Shown in pieces: positions 23,341 through 31,765 of a stretch of 64,000 nucleotides of DNA. The position numbers and the translations under genes were made by a program. The DNA comes from Actinomadura luteofluorescens. Lineage in GTDB: Bacteria; Actinomycetota; Actinomycetes; Streptosporangiales; Streptosporangiaceae. The DNA lies in NCBI RefSeq assembly GCF_013409365.1, contig NZ_JACCBA010000001.1, forward strand, positions 6,696,001 through 6,760,000, given 5' to 3'. The notes under the pieces are model-generated. The model worked only from the letters and a program-made list of their open reading frames with translations, searched no databases and had not been told where the DNA came from. Every line of letters starts with the position of its first letter. Within the stretch, counting starts at the first letter, position 1.

Positions 23341-24362
23341 CCGGGCCCGCCGAGGTCGACCTGCGCCACCACGGCGACACCGAGGTCGGCGACGGCCTCG
23401 CCGACTTCGCCGTCAACGTCCGCACCGGCACGCCCCCCGCGTGGCTGGCCGACCGGATCCGCGCGTCCGTCGACGGCCTCGCCGCCTACCCCGACCCCCG
23501 CCCCGCCCGCAGGGCGGTCGCCGCGCGGCACGGCAGGACCGCCGGGGAGGTGCTCCTCACCGCCGGGGCGGCGGAGGCGTTCGTGCTGCTCGCGCGCGTG
23601 CTCACCCCGCGCCGGGCCGTGGTGGTGCACCCCCAGTTCACCGAGCCGGAGGCGGCGCTGCGTGCCGCCGGGCACGAGGTGGAGCGGCTGATCCTCGACA
23701 AGGACTTCACCCTCGACCCCGGCGCCGTCCCGGACGGCGCCGACCTCGTCGTGATCGGCAATCCGACCAACCCGACCTCGGTCCTGCACCCGGCCGAGGC
23801 GATCGCCGCGCTCGCCGCGCCCGGGCGGACGGTCGTGGTCGACGAGGCGTTCATGGACTGCGTCCCGGGCGAGCCGGAGAGCCTCGCCGCCCGGCTGCCC
23901 CCGGGAGTGGTCGTCATCCGCTCCCTGACCAAGACGTGGGGGCTCGCGGGGCTGCGCGCCGGATACGTCCTGGCCGACCCGCAGCTGATCGGGCGCCTGG
24001 CGGAGGCGCAGCCGCTGTGGGCGGTGTCCACGCCCGCGCTCGCCGCGGTCGAGGCCTGCTCCACCCCCGAGGCCGTCGCCGAAGGCGAAGCGTGGGCCGT
24101 CGAGCTCGCCGCCGAACGCGATCGGCTGGCCGCGGAGCTGTCGGCCAGGGGCCTGTACGTCGTGCCCGGGGCGCGCGCGTCGTTCCTGTGCCTGTCCGTG
24201 CCGGACGCCCTGGGTATCAGGGCCCTGCTGAGGCAGCGCGGCTACGCCGTCAGGCGCGGAGACACCTTCCCAGGGCTCGGCCCCGACTGGCTGCGGATCG
24301 CCGTGCGCGACCGTCCGTCCAACGACCGCCTGCTGGACGTGCTCGGCGAGCTGGGCATCTGA
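23337..24362 (+). CDS. cobC: CobC-type PLP-dependent aminotransferase/decarboxylase (Rv2231c-like)
   Basis: This is a 341-residue fold-type I PLP enzyme related to histidinol-phosphate aminotransferase and threonine-phosphate decarboxylase CobD/CobC. The PLP-lysine is Lys199 in SLTKTWGLAGLRAGY, and an Asp/Tyr-type cofactor motif lies in VVDEAFMDC. In the cobalamin cluster it probably makes (R)-1-amino-2-propanol phosphate from threonine phosphate for the nucleotide loop. The start GTG overlaps the cobH stop. It is followed 17 nt later by cobT. Confidence 0.88.
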   Translation: MTGPAEVDLRHHGDTEVGDGLADFAVNVRTGTPPAWLADRIRASVDGLAAYPDPRPARRAVAARHGRTAGEVLLTAGAAEAFVLLARVLTPRRAVVVHPQFTEPEAALRAAGHEVERLILDKDFTLDPGAVPDGADLVVIGNPTNPTSVLHPAEAIAALAAPGRTVVVDEAFMDCVPGEPESLAARLPPGVVVIRSLTKTWGLAGLRAGYVLADPQLIGRLAEAQPLWAVSTPALAAVEACSTPEAVAEGEAWAVELAAERDRLAAELSARGLYVVPGARASFLCLSVPDALGIRALLRQRGYAVRRGDTFPGLGPDWLRIAVRDRPSNDRLLDVLGELGI

Positions 24363-24379
24363 CCCCCCGAAAGGACACC

Positions 24380-25504
24380 ATGAACCTCATCGAGGAGACC
24401 GTCGCCTCCATCGCCCCCCTGGACGAGACGGCCATGCGGGACGCCCGCGACCTCCAGGCCCGGCTCACCAAGCCGCCCGGGTCCCTCGGGGTCCTGGAAG
24501 AGGTGTCGGTCCGGCTCGCCGGGCTCGCCGGGCAGTGCCCGCCGCCGCTACCGGAACCCGCCGCCGTCGCCGTGTTCGCCGCCGACCACGGCGTCCACGC
24601 CCAGGGCGTCACCCCGTGGCCGCAGGAGGTCACGGCCCAGATGGTGGCCAACTTCCTGGCCGGCGGCGCCGTCATCAACGCGTTCGCCGCCCAGGTCGGC
24701 GCGGACGTCACGGTCGTCGACATCGGCGTCGCCGCCGAGCTGGAGGAGGCCCCCGGCCTGCTCCGCCGCAAGGTCGCGCCGGGCACCGCCGACATGACGG
24801 CCGGGCCCGCGATGACCGCCGAGCAGGTCCGGCGCGCCGTCGAGACGGGCATCGAGGTCGCCCGCGACCTCCACGGGCAGGGCGCTCCGGGGGGCGTGGG
24901 GGGCCGTCCCCCCTCGAACGGGCAGGGCGCCCGGTGCCTGCTCACCGGGGACATGGGGATCGCCAACACCACCGCGTCCGCCGCGCTGATCGCCGCCTTC
25001 ACCGGCCTGCCGCCCGAGCGGGTCACCGGCCGGGGGACCGGCATCGACGACGCCACCCACGCCCGCAAGGTCGAGGTGGTGCGCGCCGCCCTCGACCGGC
25101 ACGGGCTCCTCGAAGGGCACGACAGGGCGCCGATGGAGGTCCTCGCGGCGGTCGGCGGGCTGGAGCACGCCGCGATCGCCGGGTTCGTCCTCGGCGCGGC
25201 CGCCCTGCGCGTCCCCGTCGTCCTGGACGGCGTGATCGCCGGCGCCGCCGCCCTCGCGGCCGCCGCGCTGTGCCCGGACGCCCTCGGCGCGTGCGTCGCG
25301 GGGCACCGCTCGGCCGAGCCCGGCCACGGCGCCGCCGTCGAGTCCCTGCGCCTGCGGCCCCTGGTCGACCTCGAACTGCGGCTCGGCGAGGGGACCGGTG
25401 CCCTGCTGGCGTTGCCGCTGGTCCAGAGCGCGGCCCGGGTCCTGCACGAGGTCGCCACCTTCGACTCCGCCGGAGTGAGCGAGAAGGACGCCGGGCGGCC
25501 GTAA
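24380..25504 (+). CDS. cobT: Nicotinate-nucleotide:dimethylbenzimidazole phosphoribosyltransferase
   Basis: This is a 374-residue CobT that activates the lower ligand as alpha-ribazole phosphate. Family motifs are LTKPPGSLGVLE, AADHGV near residue 70, VTAQMVANFLAGGAVINAF, GDMGIANTTASAAL, GTGIDD and the catalytic Glu313 in HRSAEPGH. Just before LLTGDMG, an unusual Gly/Pro-rich insertion (about residues 168-183) comes from a 45-bp in-frame duplication-like segment flanked by a 13-bp direct repeat. A good AAGGACACC Shine-Dalgarno precedes the ATG. Confidence 0.95.
   Translation: MNLIEETVASIAPLDETAMRDARDLQARLTKPPGSLGVLEEVSVRLAGLAGQCPPPLPEPAAVAVFAADHGVHAQGVTPWPQEVTAQMVANFLAGGAVINAFAAQVGADVTVVDIGVAAELEEAPGLLRRKVAPGTADMTAGPAMTAEQVRRAVETGIEVARDLHGQGAPGGVGGRPPSNGQGARCLLTGDMGIANTTASAALIAAFTGLPPERVTGRGTGIDDATHARKVEVVRAALDRHGLLEGHDRAPMEVLAAVGGLEHAAIAGFVLGAAALRVPVVLDGVIAGAAALAAAALCPDALGACVAGHRSAEPGHGAAVESLRLRPLVDLELRLGEGTGALLALPLVQSAARVLHEVATFDSAGVSEKDAGRP
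24873..24930 (+). repeat. 45-bp in-frame insertion flanked by 13-bp direct repeat in cobT
   Basis: ACGGGCAGGGCGC occurs at 24873-24885 and again at 24918-24930. The 45-bp period adds exactly 15 codons. The interval also contains a GGGGGG-CCGT-CCCCCC hairpin. It falls in a surface-loop region of CobT. Confidence 0.85.
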
Positions 25505-25631
25505 CAACGCGATCACGGAATGAGTCACGCTCGGCTATCGAACGGGCGAGGCCCCTCTCCACGGACTCCCCGAGCCGAGTACCTTTGTTCCACAAATAAA
25601 CTGTCCGCCACCCGCGTCCGAGAGATCCACC

Positions 25632-26870
25632 GTGCCCCCGTACCTGCTAGGCCTGCGACTCGGCGGGCGACGCGTCCTCGTCGTCGGCGGGGGGCGGGTC
25701 GCCCAGCGCCGCGTGCCCGCCCTGCTGGACGCGGGCGCCGAGGTGGTCCTCGTGTCCCCCTCGGTCACCGCCACCCTGGAGGGGCTCGCCGAGCGCGGCC
25801 GGATCACCTGGCACCGGCGGGGCTACCGGCGCGGCGACTGCGCGGGCGCCTGGCTGGTGCAGGCCGTCACCGACGACGCCAAGGTCAACGGCGACGTGGT
25901 GGCGGAGGCCGACGCCGCGCGGATCTGGTCCGTCCGGGCCGACGACGCCGAGTCGTCCCCGGCCTGGACGCCCGCCAGCGGGCACGCGGGCGACGCGACC
26001 GTCGGGGTGCTGCTCGGCGGCGACCCGCGCCGCGCCGCCGGCATCCGCGACGCGGTGGTGGAGGGCCTGCGCGACGGTGCCCTGGAGTCCCGGCACTCCC
26101 GCACCAAGCCCGCGGGCGTCGCGCTCGTCGGCGGCGGGCCGGGCGACCCCGGCCTGATCACCGTGCGCGGCCGCCAGCTGCTCGCCATGGCCGACGTCGT
26201 CGTCACCGACCGGCTCGCCCCCGGCGGGCTGCTGGACGAGCTGGCCGCCGACGTCGAGGTCGTCGACGCCGCCAAGATCCCCTACGGCCGGACTGTCACC
26301 CAGGACCGCATCAACGAGTACCTGGTCGAGCACGCGCGGCAGGGCCGCTTCGTCGTCCGGCTCAAGGGCGGCGACCCGTTCGTGTTCGGGCGCGGCGGCG
26401 AGGAGGCCCTGTACTGCGCCCGCCACGGCGTCCCCGTCACGGTCGTCCCCGGCATCACCAGCGCGGTCGCCGTGCCGTCGGCCGCGGGCATCCCGGTCAC
26501 CCACCGGGGCGTCGCGCAGGAGTTCCACGTCGTCTCCGCGCACGTCCCTCCCGGGCACCCCGACTCGACCGTCGACTGGGAGGCGCTGGCCCGCGCGAAC
26601 GGCACGATCGTCCTGCTCATGGCGGTGGAGCGGATGGGGCTCATCGCGGCGGCCCTCATGCGCTATGGTCGGTCGTCCGGAACGCCGGTGGCCGTGGTGC
26701 AGGACGGCACCCTCCCCGGCCAGCGGGCGCTGACGGCGACGCTGGGCACGGTGGCCGACGAGATGGCCGCCGCAGATGTCCGGCCCCCGGCGATCGTGGT
26801 CGTGGGCGACGTGGTCAACGTGGCACGAGAGATCGACATGATTCGAGCGGACTTGGGACGGGATCCGTGA
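25632..26870 (+). CDS. cobA: Uroporphyrinogen-III C-methyltransferase fused to precorrin-2 dehydrogenase domain (CysG-like)
   Basis: This is a 412-residue bifunctional-looking enzyme. The N-terminal Rossmann domain (about 1-150) has VLVVGGGRVAQRRV and resembles the Met8/CysG NAD-dependent precorrin-2 dehydrogenase. The C-terminal SUMT domain (about 157-405) has VALVGGGPGDPGLITVRG, RLKGGDPFVFGRGGEE, VVPGITSAVAVPSAAGIPVTHRG and an LLMAVERM segment. The protein can feed both cobalamin and siroheme. The GTG start follows a modest GAGAG. It is separated from cobT by 127 bp, and its stop overlaps the GTPase gene (GTGA). Confidence 0.93.
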   Translation: MPPYLLGLRLGGRRVLVVGGGRVAQRRVPALLDAGAEVVLVSPSVTATLEGLAERGRITWHRRGYRRGDCAGAWLVQAVTDDAKVNGDVVAEADAARIWSVRADDAESSPAWTPASGHAGDATVGVLLGGDPRRAAGIRDAVVEGLRDGALESRHSRTKPAGVALVGGGPGDPGLITVRGRQLLAMADVVVTDRLAPGGLLDELAADVEVVDAAKIPYGRTVTQDRINEYLVEHARQGRFVVRLKGGDPFVFGRGGEEALYCARHGVPVTVVPGITSAVAVPSAAGIPVTHRGVAQEFHVVSAHVPPGHPDSTVDWEALARANGTIVLLMAVERMGLIAAALMRYGRSSGTPVAVVQDGTLPGQRALTATLGTVADEMAAADVRPPAIVVVGDVVNVAREIDMIRADLGRDP

Positions 26871-28852
26871 CACCCCCCGCAGAGCAGAGCACGGTCCACG
26901 ACGAGGAGGCCGGCGCCGGCTCGGGCCGGGCCGGCGAGCCCGCCCCCGACGAGGCCGCGGCGTCCGGCGAGACCACGGGCGGCGAGGACGCGTCCGAGAA
27001 GGACACGGGAGGCCGCGACACGGCACGCGAGAAGCAGACCTCGAAGGAGGGCGCGGGCGAGGACGACGCCGCCGCACCCGAGGGCGAGGCGACGGACGCC
27101 GAGAAGGCCGAGGCCAAGCCCAGGCGCGGGCGGCGGCGCGCCCCCAGGGCCGGCGCGACGGTCAACCGGGGCGAGCTGGTCCGCACCCTGACCGCGCTGC
27201 GCGAACAGCTCGGCGCGTTCGACCTCCTGCTGGACGTCCCCGGCGTCGAGCAGGCCCGCGAAGCCCGCGACGAACTGCGCGCCCAGCTCGTCGACTACGT
27301 CCTGCCGCGCGTCCAGGCCTCCGGCGCCCCCATGCTCGTGGTGCTCGGCGGCTCCACCGGCGCGGGCAAGTCCACCCTGGTCAACACGCTCGTCGGCGCC
27401 CGCGTCAGCGCGACCGGCGTGCTGCGCCCCACCACCAGCAGCCCGATCCTCGTCTGCCACCCCGACCACGTGCGGTGGTTCATGGAGGGGCCGATGCTGC
27501 CCGGCATGGGACGGGTCCGCGGCCCCGCGCCCGACGCCATCGCGGGCGACCAGCTGGTCGTCATCGCCAGCGACGTCCTGCCGCCCGGCCTCGCCCTGCT
27601 CGACAGCCCCGACTTCGACTCGGTCTTCGAGGACCACTACGAGTTCGCGACCAAGCTGATGGCCGCCGCCGACCTGTGGCTGTGCGTCACCACCGCCGCC
27701 CGGTACGCCGACGCCCAGGTCTGGCAGATGCTCCAGCGCGCCAAGGAGAACGGCGCCACGATCGGCGTCGTGCTGTCGCGCGTCCCGCAGGGCGCGGGCG
27801 CCGGCGGCGGCGAGATCGTCGAGCACTTCGCCGAGATGCTCGACGAGCACGAGGTCGGCGACGCGCGCCGCTTCACCATCCCCGAGACCCGGATCGAGGA
27901 GAGCCGCCTCCCCGAGGAGACCGTCGAGGACATCCGCGACTGGCTGACCGGCGTCGCCGAGGACGCCGAGGACCGCGAGATCGTCGTCAGCGACACCCTC
28001 GCCGCCGTCCTGGACAGCTTCCGCACCCGCGTCCCCGAGCTCGCCCGCCAGGTCGAGGCGCAGGTCGAGCGGCGCACCGAGCTCGCCAGGGAGGTCGAGG
28101 CCGGATACGGCACCGCCCTCGCCGAACTGGACGAGGCGACCCGCAACGGCTCGCTGCTGCGCGGCGAGGTGCTCGCCCGCTGGCAGGACTTCGCCGGCAC
28201 CGGCGACCTGCTGCGCGCCCTGCACGTCCAGCGGTCCCGGCGCGGCCGCGCCGCGAACCGCCGGCACCGCAGCCCGGCCCGGGTGCGCGCCCTCAAGGCG
28301 GCGCTGCGCAGCGGGCTGGAATCGCTGATCATGGCGTCCGCCGAGCACGGCGCCGAGCAGGCCATGGCCCGCTGGCGCGAGCACCCGGCGGGCGAGCAGG
28401 TCCTCGCCGGCGCCGACGCCGGCCTCGGGCACGTCTCCCCGGAGCTGTCGCGCCGCGTCACCCGGGCCGTCAGCGCCTGGCAGGACCACGTCCAGGAGCT
28501 GATCCGCACCCACGGCGTCACCAAGCGCTCGGTCGCGAAGCTGGTCTCGTTCGACACCGAGGCGGTCTCGCTCGTCCTGATGATCGGCCTGCTCGGGTAC
28601 GGGACGTCCGACGTGGCCGTGGAGGGCGGCAACAGCGCCGTGCCGCAGCGGCTGCTGAAGGCCCTGTTCGGCGCCGAGTCCCTGCGCGGCATGGGCGCCA
28701 AGGCCCGCGCCGACCTGCGCAGCCGCATCGGGATGCTGTTCGACGAGGAGGCCATCCGCTTCGGCCAGGTGCTCGACTCCGCCGGCATCCCCGACGAGAC
28801 CGTTCCCGTCCAGCTGTACCAGGCCACCTACAACCTCGAGGTTGCCCGATGA
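26867..28852 (+). CDS. Dynamin-like GTPase (large, with acidic N-terminal tail)
   Basis: This is a 661-residue dynamin-superfamily GTPase. A highly charged disordered tail occupies residues 1-95. The G1 P-loop is GGSTGAGKST at 161-170, a G2-type Thr lies in RPTTSSP near 189, and G3 is DSPDFDS at 246-252. The expected G4 NKxD is replaced by LSRVP around 303-307. The remaining helical region includes a basic RSRRGRAANRRHR patch and one hydrophobic segment near 565-585. It overlaps the next GTPase gene by 4 bp (ATGA). Paired dynamin-like proteins of this layout act in sporulation septation in Streptomyces (DynA/DynB); equating it with those is tentative. Confidence 0.85.
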   Translation: MTPPAEQSTVHDEEAGAGSGRAGEPAPDEAAASGETTGGEDASEKDTGGRDTAREKQTSKEGAGEDDAAAPEGEATDAEKAEAKPRRGRRRAPRAGATVNRGELVRTLTALREQLGAFDLLLDVPGVEQAREARDELRAQLVDYVLPRVQASGAPMLVVLGGSTGAGKSTLVNTLVGARVSATGVLRPTTSSPILVCHPDHVRWFMEGPMLPGMGRVRGPAPDAIAGDQLVVIASDVLPPGLALLDSPDFDSVFEDHYEFATKLMAAADLWLCVTTAARYADAQVWQMLQRAKENGATIGVVLSRVPQGAGAGGGEIVEHFAEMLDEHEVGDARRFTIPETRIEESRLPEETVEDIRDWLTGVAEDAEDREIVVSDTLAAVLDSFRTRVPELARQVEAQVERRTELAREVEAGYGTALAELDEATRNGSLLRGEVLARWQDFAGTGDLLRALHVQRSRRGRAANRRHRSPARVRALKAALRSGLESLIMASAEHGAEQAMARWREHPAGEQVLAGADAGLGHVSPELSRRVTRAVSAWQDHVQELIRTHGVTKRSVAKLVSFDTEAVSLVLMIGLLGYGTSDVAVEGGNSAVPQRLLKALFGAESLRGMGAKARADLRSRIGMLFDEEAIRFGQVLDSAGIPDETVPVQLYQATYNLEVAR

Positions 28853-30564
28853 CCACCTCGGCCATCCCCGCGAACTCCCCCGCGGGAACCGGCGAGACCC
28901 CGCTCCCCGCCGCGCCCGTACCGGGCGCCCCCGCCGAGCCCGCCGGCCCGCCCGGGCTGGTCGAGCGGCTCGACGGGCTCGACCGGCTCGTCCAGGCGGG
29001 CCTCGGACGGCTCGACAAGCCCGTCCTCGACGACGCCGACGCGCTGCTGCGGCGCGCCGGGCAGCGGCTGCGGCTGTCGGGCGACCACACCGTGGTCACC
29101 CTGGCCGGAGGCACGGGCAGCGGCAAGTCCTCGCTGTTCAACGCGATCTGCGGGCTCGAACTGTCGCCGACCGGGATGCGCCGCCCGATGACGTCGCAGG
29201 CCCACGCCTGCGTCTGGGGGCTGGACGGCGCCGGCCCCCTCCTGGACTGGCTCGACGTCGACAAGCGCCACCGCTACGCCCGCGCCAGCGCCCTCGACCT
29301 GGAGCGCGCCGACGCCACCCTCCAGGGCCTCGTCCTGATCGATCTGCCCGACCACGACTCCATCCAGGCGATGCACCGCGCCGAGGTCGACCGGTTCGTC
29401 ACCATCGCCGACCTGCTGGTCTGGGTCGTCGACCCGCAGAAGTACGCCGACGCGGCCCTGCACCGCAACTACATCGTCCCGTTCGCCCGGCACGCCGGCG
29501 TCACCCTGATAGTCCTCAACCAGGTCGACCGGCTCGCCCCGCACGAGATCGACGACTGCGTCGCCGACCTGCGCCGCCTGCTGGAGGCCGAGGGGCTCGC
29601 CGACCCGCGGATCGTCACCACCTCCGCGGTCGCCGAGGACGGCGTGCACGGCTTCCGCGACACCCTCGTCGACACCGTCGCCGCCCGCCGCGCCCGCACC
29701 GAGCGGCTGTCGGCCGACGTCGACCGCGCCGCCGAGCGGTTCACCGGCTACCGCCTCGACGCCGAGCCTCCCGTCACCGTCGACGACGGCCGCAAGGCCG
29801 AGCTCCTGCAGGCCCTCACCGACGCCGCGGGCGCGCCCGCCGTCGCCGAGGCCATGGAGAGCGCCTACGAGCTGCGCGCCGCCGACTTCATCGGCTGGCC
29901 CGTCACCGCCATGGTCACCCGGCTGCGGTCCGACCCGCTGCGCCGGATGCGCCTCACCGAGCTGCGCGAGGAGCTGCGCAACGCCTTCACCGGCCCGATC
30001 GGCGCCCAGCAGGGCGACGTCGACAACGCGCTCCAGAGTGTCGCCGAGGGCGTCACCGCCGAGCTCCCGCCGCACTGGGGCCGCTCCGTCCGCACCGCGG
30101 CCCGCTCCCACGCCGCCGAGATCCCGGAGGCCCTAGGCGAGTCCCTCAAGGACGCCCTGCCCACGTTCAACGTGGTGCCGCGCTGGTGGTGGCTCGTCAA
30201 GACCTGGCAGTACTTCCTGGTCCTGGTCGCGGCCCTCAGCGTCGTGTGGATCGGCTTCCTCGTCGCCTACGGCCTGCTCGACCTCGGCGGCGACGACCCG
30301 GACGGACTCATCGGCCAGGCGGGCCTGATCCCGTACGTCGCCGTCCTGGTCGTCTGCACGCTCGGAATGGGCTGGCTCACCGCGTCCGCGTGCCGCAACA
30401 TGGTCGCGCTGTCGTCCGCCAAACACGGCGAGAAGATGGAGCACCACATGCGCCAGGGCATCGAGCGCGTCGCGCGCGAGAAGGTGATCGTCCCCATCGA
30501 GGAGGACCTGGAGGTCTACGCCCGGTTCCGCCGGGACGTCGACGTCGCCCTCGGCCGCGGCTGA
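28849..30564 (+). CDS. YfjP-type dynamin-like GTPase with two transmembrane helices
   Basis: This is a 571-residue GTPase. G1 is GGTGSGKSS at 87-95, a G2 Thr lies in RPMTSQ near 114, G3 is DLPDHDS at 165-171 and G4 is NQVD at 224-227, so unlike its partner it keeps a canonical G4. Two membrane helices (about 454-477 and 492-514) precede a short charged C-terminal tail ending in a coiled region. It is translationally coupled to the preceding GTPase, and the two probably form one membrane-remodelling complex. The SSB paralogue gene follows 84 bp downstream. Confidence 0.88.
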   Translation: MTTSAIPANSPAGTGETPLPAAPVPGAPAEPAGPPGLVERLDGLDRLVQAGLGRLDKPVLDDADALLRRAGQRLRLSGDHTVVTLAGGTGSGKSSLFNAICGLELSPTGMRRPMTSQAHACVWGLDGAGPLLDWLDVDKRHRYARASALDLERADATLQGLVLIDLPDHDSIQAMHRAEVDRFVTIADLLVWVVDPQKYADAALHRNYIVPFARHAGVTLIVLNQVDRLAPHEIDDCVADLRRLLEAEGLADPRIVTTSAVAEDGVHGFRDTLVDTVAARRARTERLSADVDRAAERFTGYRLDAEPPVTVDDGRKAELLQALTDAAGAPAVAEAMESAYELRAADFIGWPVTAMVTRLRSDPLRRMRLTELREELRNAFTGPIGAQQGDVDNALQSVAEGVTAELPPHWGRSVRTAARSHAAEIPEALGESLKDALPTFNVVPRWWWLVKTWQYFLVLVAALSVVWIGFLVAYGLLDLGGDDPDGLIGQAGLIPYVAVLVVCTLGMGWLTASACRNMVALSSAKHGEKMEHHMRQGIERVAREKVIVPIEEDLEVYARFRRDVDVALGRG

Positions 30565-30648
30565 GTTATCCACAGTTCCGCGACCTCCGGCCCCGCCCGC
30601 CGCCGCTGAGCCACCGTTGTCCTCGTACGCGAGACAACGGAGGACGCG

Positions 30649-31113
30649 ATGAACGAGGCGCACGTCACCATCACCGGCTGGGTAGCGGCCGAGCCCCGCT
30701 ACGCCGTGACGGCCAACGGCCACCCCTTCCTGTCGCTGCGGGTGGGCTGCACGCCCCGCCGCTTCGACCGGCAGACCGGCCAATGGCAGGACGACGACTC
30801 CCTGTACGTCACGGTGAACTGCTGGCGCGGCCTGGCCGACAACGTCAACGCGTCCGACCTCCAGCGCGGCACGCCGATCCTGGTCACCGGCCGCCTGCGC
30901 ATCCGCCAGTACGAACGCGACGACCAGTGGCGCTTCTCGGCCGAGGTCGAGGCCACCACCCTGGGCCCCGACCTGACCCGCGGCACCGTCGACTACCGCC
31001 CCGCCCAGCGCAGCGGCCCCCTCACCGACGAAGACCGCCAACTCGCCCGCGACGCCGCCGACGAATGGGCCCTGACCACCCCCACAGAAGAAGAGGAGCC
31101 CAAAGCCGCCTGA
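30649..31113 (+). CDS. ssb: Single-stranded DNA-binding protein (SSB paralogue)
   Basis: This is a 154-residue OB-fold SSB. It has VTITGWVAAEPRYAVTANGHPFLSLRVG, a basic ...RRFDRQTGQW segment and YVTVNCWRGLADNV. The typical GTPILVTGRLRIRQYERDDQ strand follows. The C-terminal tail is short and ends EEEEPKAA, lacking the DDDxPF tip that recruits replication partners, so this looks like a specialised second SSB rather than the housekeeping one. The Shine-Dalgarno GGAGG precedes the ATG. Confidence 0.9.
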   Translation: MNEAHVTITGWVAAEPRYAVTANGHPFLSLRVGCTPRRFDRQTGQWQDDDSLYVTVNCWRGLADNVNASDLQRGTPILVTGRLRIRQYERDDQWRFSAEVEATTLGPDLTRGTVDYRPAQRSGPLTDEDRQLARDAADEWALTTPTEEEEPKAA

Positions 31114-31135
31114 CAGAGCCCCCCGACGGGGTCTG
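31114..31135 (+). terminator. Stem-loop after ssb
   Basis: CAGAGCCCC pairs with GGGGTCTG across a short loop, with one bulged G, immediately after the ssb stop. There is no U tract, so termination strength is uncertain. Confidence 0.45.
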
Positions 31136-31765
31136 CCCGAGCCCGGCCGGTCATGCCACGGCCACACGTAGACGGCAGTGCCCCGCCACATGCGCTCACC
31201 TGCTCCATGGCGTCGCCATGGGCTCACCCCGGTCACCCGGCTGCGGAGCCGCTCGATGAGATCTGTCTGAGGCTGGCCGCTTATGGCGCGGCCGCGCGTA
31301 GGCGGCAGGTCTCGCCGCATGGGCTCCACCACCTACCTATGGCGTCGCCGTGGGCTCACCCCGGTCACGCGGCCTGCGGCGTTTGCGGGCTGGGGCTGGG
31401 GTGGGTGCGTTGTGGAGGTGGGCGGCCAGGTGCGGCCATTGGTTGGTCGCGGGGGTGGGGTGGGCAGGGGTGGTTGGTGGGTGAGATCGGAGGTGGGGCG
31501 GAAAGTGTTGGTGGGGGGAGTGTGAGCCGTGGGAGCGGTGAGCGCGCGCCCCGGCGTCGTCGGTGGCTTTCAGCTGGTCAGATCCAGGAAACGCCGCGCA
31601 TGATGGTCCCCCTCAGGATGGTCGGGCCTCACTGATCAGCGGGCCCGGATAACGGTGATCAGAACGGTCACCCGCATGTGCGTTCCCGAACGTACCTGTT
31701 TCACGCCCGTTCCGCACACGTTGCAACTATCGTGTTACACAACGTGATGTGCGTAAGGGGGAAGG
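31136..31765. other. Non-coding stretch with degenerate direct duplication and G-rich tract
   Basis: No convincing gene is present. Two related segments of about 100 bp (about 31150-31250 and 31281-31382, offset about 130) share ATGGCGTCGCC(A/G)TGGGCTCACC followed by CCGGTCAC. From about 31384 to 31530 the plus strand is dominated by runs of GGG and GGT with very few C, capable of G-quadruplex formation. The last 140 bp before 31766 should carry the promoter of the GGDEF gene. Confidence 0.6.

Noticed and set aside
25505..25631. Possible cobalamin riboswitch before cobA
   Set aside because: The conserved B12-box type GCCACTG and other core elements could not be found.
31153..31635. 160-codon frame in the intergenic stretch
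   Set aside because: Runs through degenerate duplicated and G-rich sequence, lacks a good start and has no protein-like composition.
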